A stretch of 64,000 bases of DNA. Source: Viscum album. Lineage: Eukaryota; Streptophyta; Magnoliopsida; Santalales; Viscaceae. The position numbers were made by a program, and so were the translations under genes. Numbering within the stretch: position 1 is the first letter of the stretch; each line of letters opens with the position of its first letter. The stretch lies in assembly GCA_963277665.1 (NCBI GenBank), contig OY728137.1, positions 1,169,594,670 through 1,169,658,669 on the forward strand. Direction: 5' to 3'. The notes below the pieces were generated by a model, which was not told where the DNA came from, searched no databases, and was given only the letters and a program-made list of their open reading frames with translations. This document shows positions 48,555-57,727 of the stretch, in pieces.

Positions 48555-50457
48555 ATAACACTTCTAACCAATTCCTCACACCTCTCAAGCCTTTTGGCTC
48601 ATACAAAATCTGCCCAATTAAGCTCCCTACATCACTCTCCACCTTTTATAAGCCTTACCTTATGAAGAAGGCACTTCAAGAGTCTTTTTTGGTTCAAACC
48701 AAAGGGAGTTACCCAAATTAAAGGTAACGATTTCTCTTAGCTTCTTTTCTTTTATTTTACATCTCTAACCCCTAAACTCTTCTTATTATTTTCTTTTATA
48801 ACAAAACCAGTATCCTAAATATACTATGATATTTTTATTAGAAGTATTATAACTACACTTACACACACATCCATCTAATGGGTGAAGAACATAATGTTTC
48901 TGTGGATGGCAACCAAACGCCTCACGAAGCGATGATTGTTCAATTATCTTCTACCACCTATCACGGTGGACATTATGATGGCACTATAATTAAATATGAT
49001 ATTAATGATATTTATTTTCTGTATAATCTTCTGTAATTCCATTTTATATCATACAATTATTCGTTTCATGTTGTATATATATACGATAATTTCATTTGAG
49101 GAAGTGCGGACTACCGCCCCCTCAAAGTGATATGACTCATTCATACCATACATGGAACGTATAAAGGATGGTGTTAATGAAATTAAGTAACAAATATAAG
49201 ATATTATATTATACTTTAATAATTATATACCTATGTATCATTTGGTTTTTATTCCTTTTAAAATGAAAAATGAAATGGAAGTAGCGTTCGTGCGTACGTA
49301 CGGTTTACCGTCTCCACGAACACGATGAGATTCATTTCCCCATCATATACATTAAATAATAATTATCATTTGATGATTAAAATTAAGTTTAAGGACATGA
49401 TATCATTCTGGATATGAATAATATACAACGTATCCATAACAAACATGTCTTACGTAACGAAGTATATAAAGGAAAACAAATCAGTTAACACCCGAAACGA
49501 CGATAATACTAAAATATTATTAACAAAGAAATATTAAAAGATCATATATGATATCATATTTATGTATATGATTCTTGTATAATTTAATAACAATGATTTA
49601 ACTATTATACTTGATGTTAACCTAACCTCGACCAAGGAAAAGTACAAGGTAAGGGGTTTTCATCTTACTCCTTATTTCCGTGAGATTCATGCCATATTGC
49701 CACTATTACCATTTGTGTGGTGTATGTACTTCCCATAATTTTATTCTTTTTGTAATACACTTTAATTTATGTGTATTTACATATTCATTGTATGGTACCT
49801 CTTTCATGGGTTGTATGTTTCGTAAGTTACCAAATTGGTAAGGGTTAATTTCACAACCTCTTTATTATCCGAGGTTGTTTTTACGTAAGTATCTACTGGG
49901 ACATATTTATTATCCATATCCATGTATTATGAAAGAGTTTTCAAAGGGATTCCTTTAAGGGAATTTTTACTAAAACATCATTTCAAACATTTTAAATATT
50001 TATTCTTCTAAATCTTTCTCATTAATGTTCATGTCTTCAAAATGGTTTTTAAGGATTTATTTATATGGACATGAATGTTTTTAAAATTTCAATTCCTTTA
50101 AAAAGTTTCAAAGTGGTATGGGAAACTTTGATTCAAAAATGTCTTTAAATGAATTCTTTTCCAAATTGTGTGACATTTAAATGTTTTCATGAAATAGAGA
50201 TATTTCTCTCAAATAGTTTTGATTTCATCTATGTGAAAATCCTTTGATAAATTTTACACTTGTTTGAAGTTGATTTATTATGATACAAATCTTCCATATT
50301 GTATTAAGGTTTTTTGATATGTTTGACTATGGATAAGTTATCTTTATTCCATTAATGGTTTATGATTAATGTTTGGGTATTTCTTCTGATAGTTTTAATA
50401 TGAATGTTTATGTTATATTTCATCCTATTTTTAAGATGAATGTGTTGGACTAGTATG

Positions 50458-50721
50458 TTCCGGGTTGGGGACCGGTAAAAGTAAGCCCTCCGGGTTGGGG
50501 TCTGGTTACAGCAGACCCTCCAGGTTGGTGTCAGGTTATTAGAGGCACTCTGGGTTGGTGTCCGGTTATTAGAGGCACTCCGGGTTGGTGTCCGGTTTTT
50601 AGAGGCACTCTGGGTTGGTGTCCGGTTATTAGAGGCACTCAGGGTTGGTGTCCAGTTATTAGAGGCACTCTGGGTTGGAGTCTGGTTACAGAGGCTCTCC
50701 GGGTTGGTTTCCGGTTACAGT
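50458..50721 (+). repeat. 30-bp minisatellite in the B 3' LTR
   Basis: The same unit and nearly the same copy number as at 44156-44418, with scattered single-base differences. The array length has hardly changed since insertion. Confidence 0.95.
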
Positions 50722-52149
50722 TATACCTTAGGACTTGGCACGAGGCCTTGACACAGAAATTAAAGTTCGGCATTATGCATTCCATCGTTATGAAAGTGGT
50801 TAGTGATATTGCATGTGATTATTCGACTAGTAGAATATCCATGTGAATATGTAAATGGCATTACTTCATTTTATTTTTGCCATATTATGCTTAAGTTCAA
50901 GTTTAAAAGGCTTTTGTTTTAGTTATACATTTCCTTAAATGTTTATGCTTATTTATGAAAGTTTCCGCTGTATTGTTATCCTTACTAAGCATCTGAGCTC
51001 ACCCCTTTATATGTTTTATTTTTCCCAGGATTCCAAGAAGTGTATAGTGATTGATATTCAAGGTTAAGCCAAGGGAATAATGGTGTTCGTGAAGGATTAT
51101 TTATGTTGTTTTGTATGTTATGAAGTGTAATGTAACATTCATGTCTGTAATCTATTTTCCAAGACTGCTAAACCGATCGGTCCTTTGGGACTTGATTCCT
51201 TGTAATCATGCCAATGTATTAAAGTAATGCACCGACTCTGGGTAATTGGGGTCGGGGCATTATAGCTGACATGAACAAAGGTCTTGATAATTTTTTGAGT
51301 GTTCTTGTGCTTCTCCTTTTTCACCCCATTCTTTACGTTCTTTGTGATCTTGAGAGAGAGAAGTTGTTGCGCCTTTGATTTTTGGATCAACAACCCAAAA
51401 TTGAGAATCTGACACACAAGTGATGTCATAAAGGTGCAACAGTAGGAACAACGTGAGATGAGGCCACCGCCAGTGGAAGCATCACCGACTCAGTGGTGTG
51501 GCTGAACCAGGTGGTCGGCCACCAGTGGGTTAGCCTATGGTGGTGATGACCCGCAGTCCAGCGGGATTGCGACATCAGGACAACCCGTGAAAGGGGGACA
51601 TAGGTGACGATGATGGAGGCCACCGGCTTGATGGCCAGTAGTGATGCAGCCACAAGTAGCAATGGGGTCCATGGCCAGGGTGGGTCACGGTGGTGCAGAC
51701 CGGCAACACGGCGTGACAACATGTCATCTGGATGGCATGTGGTCCTATAGACTACATGTGGGAGGAGTTTTTGACACATGGATGGATGCGGTATCAGGAA
51801 GCAAATGCCTCAATGTTTGGGTGGACCAAACCAGCCTACGTTTGAGTGGGTTGGACTGGGCCGATAGAATGGGCAGGGCCCAGCCACGACAGGTTGGTCC
51901 CGGACCCAGCCTACCCCTTTTTATTAAAATGCCCATAACTTTCAAACCGTGCGCCCATTTGACGAGCCATTTGTGGCATTGGGACCCTCATAGTGTGATA
52001 GTACTTTTGAAATACTCTAAGTGGGTTTTTGTAGAAGTCTACATATAAACTTTGGCTTGAGGAGTAGGTTCTCCTAGAACAATCATGATACGAGAAGAAT
52101 CCTGTGGATGGATGAACTGGAAGACTACGTGACCTTGAGGATATGTGAC

Positions 52150-52295
52150 TCATCGAGTCTGAGTGTCTCATAAGGACTAAGTGTCTTAACTGGACTAAGT
52201 TTATCACTAAGACTAATTGTATCTCCGGGACTAAGTGTCTCATTCAGATTGAGTGTCTCATCAGGACTAGGTGTCTCATCAATACTAGGTGTTCT
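52150..52295 (+). repeat. 18-bp minisatellite in the A 3' LTR
   Basis: Counterpart of 34170-34305; units are variants of GACTAAGTGTCTCATCAG. Confidence 0.85.
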
Positions 52296-53796
52296 GTCAT
52301 TAAGTTTTATAATATTGGTTTTCATATGTTATACTTATACCTATGTGAGCTGACAATACTTCATGTGCAATTTCCTTTATGGTTATTCCTTTGTGGTTTC
52401 AAGGTGTCCTACTGAGTATTGTTTTACTCACCCCTACATGGGATTTTCCCACACGTTTCATGTCTTTTGCTGATGACCAATGTTTTGACAGAGACCTAAG
52501 TGGTCCAGGACTAGGCAGTTCCCAATGAGATTTTAAATATGAGGCATACTCTTACGGATTAAGGTAGATTCCCTTCACCTACCCTTCAGGTAGGGTTTTC
52601 TACCGATGAGTTTCCAGTGACTTGTGTACTCACTTTTTTACAGTTTTTATTAGGCTTGTATACTGTCCCCCCTCTACTTTTAGTTTTGTACTGTTACTTT
52701 CATTGGTTGTCTTAGTGGAATGTATGGTTTACTTAGTATTTTATATTTTATTATTTTTGGGCTTGGAGATGTGTGTGTGTGTGTATGGGTACATAGACAA
52801 TGCCTCCCATGTTAGTGATTTTCCTACTCATTACTAGTCACCAACCCATAGCTTGTTGAAGGTGGGCTTGGGGAGTCATGGAATAGAACCCTCTCGGATG
52901 GGTCATGACATGTTATGCCTTTTATTAACACAGGGGAAATTATTGGTATTCCTTATGTTTTTATTTCAATATGGACGATTATCAGAAAAGTTTATTATGT
53001 ATTGTTTACTCATCAACTCATATAATGAACGCATTGGGTTTAAACAAGTGACATATGGGGATCAAAATTATATAGCTCCTTGATGGATCGGTAGGTCTCA
53101 TAATAAAAACATGTTTGGGTGTTTTGGTATATACCTACCCTAAAAAAGATATTGAATTAAAGGTAAGATCATGATGTCTAAGATCACGATGTCTTGGCTT
53201 ATGGTATGGAATTACCTATGCAATATTATGTATTTTGATTGATAAGTAACCAATTATTGTTATCCAAGTGATCTATATATTTTCATTAATATCCATGAAT
53301 ATATTATTCTCTTAGTTTTAGTTGATTATGGTATTATGATGATCGATTATTCCTACCATAATAATTATTCCATGTTTATGTCATGATTGACCTAGTTTAA
53401 TGTTTTTCCTTACTGAGAATTTGATCTCACCCCTTCTAATATTTCAATTTACCCAGGCTACATAGAAAAATATTATACATAGTATTTATAATAGGATAGA
53501 TGTTGTGGAGAATTTTTGGGATATATTAAAGAATTTTTGTGGCTTAAGTTGTTTATTATAGTGGAAAAAATGTCCTTTAGTTGAGAAACACATGGGATTT
53601 ATTAATTTATGATTTATCATAATTATCTAAAGCTCTAAACCTAATAGGTATTGGGAATATATTAATTAAATTTTTTTCTTTAAGTCATGTAATTATGTGA
53701 TAGTTATGTTTGTGAATCTATAGTTAGTATTGAATCCATTTTGTAAAGTATGTGTTTTAGGCACCAGATCTAGGAGTGTGGGTCCATGATGTCCCA

Positions 53797-53810
53797 TTTG
53801 GTATCAGAGT
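53797..53810 (+). other. Primer binding site of element C
   Basis: TTTGGTATCAGAGT follows the LTR end TGTCCCA. The TGGTATCAGAG core is intact, so the split LTR is a 5' LTR. Confidence 0.75.
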
Positions 53811-55295
53811 AGGGTTCAGATAACTTTAGAGATTAAGATGTTTGTTGAGGATAATTTAAGGGTTGATAAGTTATAATTGATCATAATTTAAATGGTATAG
53901 ATAAACCTTTTGGATAACATATGATTTAAATAATGCATATTTTATTTAGGGATTATGATAAGATAACTATAGTGAAAATACTAGGAATAATTCTAAGTAT
54001 AGGATGACATAATGAACTTTTGTAAAAGTAGAGATTATGTGGATACTAAAAATTTATATAACAGTATAGATTATGTGGTTATCCAAGAAATTACATCCAT
54101 GTATGGATACTACAAGTGGATTTATGCTCTGACACAAATGTATCTAGGGTAATAAACCTAAAAAATATCGATTGAGTATTAATTCGATCATCACCCAATT
54201 CGCAAAAAAGATGCCTAACTACACACCTATTTTGACACTCCTAGTAGATATGCTTTGGTTAATAACATTATATTTATAAAACATTATAAAGGATTTAAGT
54301 ATAATGTTCACTAATTAGGTTAGAGAACCTAATAGAAAAATTACCATGGATAACCAAATATTGAATAAAAAAAGTCATAGTTTGTACCAAAAGTATAATA
54401 TGTTAAAAATAAAGGTGTTACAGGGGAAGAAATATTTGAATTGATGTTTTCATGTTCATATTTTTAATGTTAACACTACCATTTTAGTTTTAGTATTTGG
54501 TTGAAATATGATCACAAAAATGAATCTAAGAAAGGTATTTATCCAAAAACCATTATATATTATAATTGAATAAGGAAGCATAATTAAATGAACAAGAATG
54601 TAGTATATTATTGTTATGATGGAAAAAGGTGAGTTTCCTTATCTTAACTAAGGTAGTGAGGTTGATATCTGAATAGAAATTAAATCTTGATAATCTTATC
54701 TATTTTTATTAGTGATTAATATTTAACAATGATATTCTGGTATATTCTAAAAGATATGAGGATTATGTGATATATCTAAATATTTTTTAGTAGTTACAAT
54801 TTAATGGTTTGGAAGCATATATTAAATAGGGTCAATAACCATAAAATTTGATTGAATGAAAAGGTTATATTTTTGGGTATAACTATTGAATAACATATGA
54901 TTTTGGGATAGATAACTCTTAGTTTGAGTATACACTTGATGTTGATATAATAAAAGGTTTATTATTCTTAAAAATTATGTTAGATAGTATTGATAAACTT
55001 GGGATTGACAATTGATTCATGATATTTTTGGTGAATTTCATCACATTTTTTAGATTATAATATATTTTAACTAGTGTGTGACCTTATAAATTAGTGGCTC
55101 ATACTTTTTGATGGTTAAAGATAGTGTTAATTTATGGAAGGATATATGGTTTCACTATGGTTTAATGTTTTGGAGATTCAAATGGGTTTGGGAACATTAT
55201 GTTATGAAGAATATATGATTATGATATATAAATAATTGGGCATATTATTTTATAAATATATAATGATGTTTGAAGAAAGATAAGTAACTTGATAT
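53811..55295 (+). pseudogene. Truncated interior of element C: leader and RT scrap
   Basis: The leader to about 54420 shares words with those of B and D (GACACAAATGTATCTAGGGT, then CACTCC...GATATGCTTTGGTTAAT). At 54722-54800 an RT scrap reads NDILVYSKRYEDYVIYLNIF, that is, the catalytic block with one Asp changed to Asn. Between them gag, protease and most of RT are deleted. Downstream text to 55295 is decayed and RNase H or integrase cannot be recognised. Element E then begins. Confidence 0.6.
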
Positions 55296-57714
55296 TATAA
55301 TGCCTGTGCTCGTATGGGAATTCAGAATTCAAAAGGAGTTTGAACTTTTAAAATAGTGGATGAGACAGATTTTGAACTAGGCATTGGAATGGAATTGTAA
55401 GGGTTGAAGCCACTGAATAGAGTGTTTTTATACATTAATGGGGTTTCATAGAGGACATGTGAGAAAACTAAGGTCCCACATAAAGACTTAAGATAGTAGT
55501 ATGTTTCTACAGTCCCACAAGCTAGCCAGTGGACTTCTAGTGGAGTGGTAGTTCTACCTTGGCTTACTAGATTGATAATGGATTCTATTTTCCTTTTCTT
55601 AAAAGGGGAAATGGTCATTTTACTCCCTATCCCCTTTATTTATAATCTGATTTTATCTAATTTTTGAATAAATTCTAACAGTGTAGGATCCCTCCTTCCC
55701 CTCTCCTTTTCCATGTTGGATCTCCTCTGGTTCTTGTACCTATGTCTTACCATCAGATGCGTTGAAAGGATTGAGGTGATTCTAAGATTCATATTCCTTA
55801 TATTCCTTATTTATTTTTCTATCAAGTGTTCTCACACCATTTATGTGGGTTATTCTCTATTTTCAAGGCTTTTGTATGGTTTCTTTGTATTTACCATTTT
55901 AGTGCGAATCGAAGGCTAATATCAAAAAAGTGGGTAACTTTGAGGTTGAGGTAGGTGGCAACTTAAATTTGACCCATAGTCAATCCTTGTTTCTGAGTGC
56001 GTTCATGGTGCGATCATTTAGGATATGTATTTATGTGATTAAATTTAAATTAATTATCGAGTTTGATTTATTTTTGTTAAATAACCCATTTAACATGCCT
56101 TGGACTTTAGGAAATAGTAATTCTAAGTGGAATGATCAGTAGGAGAAATAACCTTGAAATGATTCAATGTCATTAAATTACCAAATTGAGTTTTAAATGG
56201 TTTAAGAGGAAACTTGGTTTCAATTGATGATTGGGAAATTTAATTTCACAACCATAAATATTTAGAAATAGATTTTAATTTGAAATTGAATCAGACCTAA
56301 CTTAATGGTAAGTTCGATTTTGTAATGTGTGGCTCATGTAATGTTATATTATTAAAGAAATGTATTAGACATAATATAACTTATAAAATAAACTTGAAAT
56401 GGATAAATGATAATGTATGTGGTGTAATTTATTGGTTTCCTTGTGAAAATAAAAAAACCTTTTTGAAATGGGAATTTGAATTCATAACTTTTTAGAAAAA
56501 TGAAAGTTGAAAAGTAATTGGGATTTATCACTTTGAACAATGTTTTCGAATTGTATATTGTTTTTGATTTTGAAATGGGAATGTGTAATGGTATTTTGGA
56601 AATAGGATTCAAAATTATAAAATGAACTTGATATTGGAAGTGGTGATTTGAAATGAATTTAGCTAATGGAAATTGGATTTTTCTTTGGAATAGAAATATT
56701 AAACGATCTATTATGATTGTGGTTATTTTTGTTATAGTTTTGGGATTGGTTTTTCTTGATGGTTAAACTCAGGGTGAACACATACCCTAGTTGGATGCAA
56801 TGGTGATAGTTAAACCTAGTGTGAACACTCCCCTCGGTTGGACGTAGTTGTGATGGTTACACTCAGGGTGAACACAACCCTCAGGTGGATGCTGGGGCTC
56901 TAGGGATGGCTATATTACCCCCGAGTGTTGGATGTTGGGTTAGAGATGGGTATATTACCCCCGATGGGAGATGGGTTGGCATGGTCATTTCAATGTGCTC
57001 AAAGACACCCTATCACTGGATGAATTAGGTATGTACTACTCCCGAGTGTCGTAATAGGATACCAGGTTCAACAATATTGTATACATTTAAAGTTAAATGA
57101 TTTAAACATTTTAATTGTATTTGTTTAGCATGATAACTAATGCATACACTACTATCAAACTTGTTATTTTTGGGACACCATTGGTGGTGGCCTACTTATT
57201 TATATGCACACCCTACTCAGGATGCCATGGAACTTGGGTATCCAAGAAGACATTGTTATTGTTCATAGGTATAGGTTTTGGGAAAGGACCAATGATTGTT
57301 GATATGTATTCCTAGGTTGGAGTCAGGGGATGGGATCAGGCAGGACTCAAGTCCAGTTGGGGCTGGGCTATTGTACTTAGTTTTATTTTATTCCTTTTTA
57401 GCAATGCTTGTGTATGATCTACCCATGGGGGATCCAGTCAGTATGTATGACTCATTTATTATTTTCACATATGGTGTTGAAATTATTATATCGCCAATTT
57501 CCTTGGTTATGATATTTACTTGTAATGATGTTATCGGCTTAATTTTATTTCTATTTTTATTATACTCTAATATTATGGCATGGTCTCCCCATGGTGTATT
57601 CATAGAGCCTCACTACTATTTAGCTACTTCTAGAATATGGGGAGGTGCTCCTAAGGTCACATAGTGAATCGGTCTGCTTACTGTTTATAGAGTGAGTTAG
57701 GATGGGATCTCACA
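55296..57714 (+). repeat. 5' LTR of element E
   Basis: It starts TATAATGCCTGTGCTCG (probably from TGTAATGCCC) and ends GGGATCTCACA, followed by an eroded primer binding site. It has a TATA-like TTTATTTATAATC near 55635, a CT-rich leader (55685-55715), three 47-bp repeats (56758-56898) and an acceptor-like TTATTCCTTTTTAG near 57388-57402. Open frames inside it (55713-55919, 57115-57315, 57296-57664) are hydrophobic chance frames of U/T-rich sequence, not recognised genes. Confidence 0.5.
56758..56898 (+). repeat. Three 47-bp tandem repeats in the E LTR
   Basis: Units start at 56758, 56805 and 56852 with GATGGTTAAACTCAGGGTGA or variants. Exact 47-bp spacing. Confidence 0.8.
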
Positions 57715-57727
57715 AAGTGGTTTCATA
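57715..57727 (+). other. Eroded primer binding site of element E
   Basis: AAGTGGTTTCATA matches the element A site (AAGTGGTATCATA) with one change. A and E thus share both this site and the TGTAATG-type LTR start. Confidence 0.45.

Larger units (their letters stand above)
40660..51264 (+). mobile_element. Element B: non-autonomous gag-only LTR retrotransposon with 4.3-kb LTRs
   Basis: 5' LTR 40660-44956, interior 44957-46959, 3' LTR 46960-51264. It is inserted in the 3' LTR of element A with a 5-bp duplication TCTGA (40655-40659) and GCTGA (51265-51269), one base now different. The two LTRs are about nine-tenths identical or better by eye, much closer than those of A or D, which agrees with its innermost place in the nest. 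The interior of 2.0 kb has a primer binding site, a short gag and a polypurine tract, but no protease, RT, RNase H or integrase. The layout resembles a large retrotransposon derivative (LARD) that kept part of gag. Replication must have used enzymes from another element. Confidence 0.9.
46960..51264 (+). repeat. 3' LTR of element B
   Basis: It is collinear with 40660-44956 throughout, including the TATA box (48545-48554), donor-like site (GT at 48724-48725), hairpins (from 49095), minisatellite (50458-50721) and acceptor-like site (AG at 51027-51028). It ends CGGGGCATTATA, the final CA having become TA. Length 4305 bp against 4297 for the 5' copy. Confidence 0.95.
32380..52910 (+). mobile_element. 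Element A: Ty3/gypsy retrotransposon, with element B nested in its 3' LTR
   Basis: 5' LTR 32380-34926, interior 34927-39795, 3' LTR 39796-40659 plus 51270-52910. The flanks carry an exact 5-bp duplication TGTTA (32375-32379 and 52911-52915). The gag-protease-RT-RNase H-integrase order and the chromodomain-like end suggest a Del/Tekay-type chromovirus. LTR size of about 2.5 kb and interior of about 4.9 kb are in the range known for Del elements. Coding domains have many stops, but RT and RNase H active-site motifs survive, and decay is milder than in element D. Confidence 0.9.
39796..52910 (+). repeat. 3' LTR of element A, interrupted by element B
   Basis: The LTR is in two pieces: 39796-40659 and, after element B and its target duplication, 51270-52910, together about 2.5 kb. 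The first piece matches 32380 to about 33240 and the second matches about 33245 to 34926, so the break falls at CTGA corresponding to CCGA in the 5' LTR. The first piece keeps GGGATATAAG (40275-40284) as TATA box and a clean donor CTCAAG/GTAGGG (GT at 40451-40452). The second has the minisatellite (52150-52295) and ends GGGTCATGACA. Confidence 0.9.
28618..53796 (+). mobile_element. LTR of element C, split by the insertion of element A
   Basis: The LTR starts TGTAATGACCTGG at 28618, runs to 32379, is interrupted by element A (32380-52910), resumes at 52916 after the duplicated TGTTA, and ends TGTCCCA at 53796, next to a primer binding site. Net length is about 4.6 kb. It has a TATA box at 30198, a donor-like GAA/GTGAGT (GT at 30380-30381) and an acceptor-like TTTACCCAG (AG at 53455-53456). 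A 132-bp tandem duplication lies at the insertion point. No gene is present in 28618-32379; the small frame at 32236-32508 spans the LTR/A junction. Confidence 0.7.

Noticed and set aside
57115..57664. Hydrophobic plus-strand frames resembling transmembrane segments
   Set aside because: They lie in the 3' part of the E LTR, in T-rich sequence, and match no family. The same holds for 13403-13666 on the minus strand.
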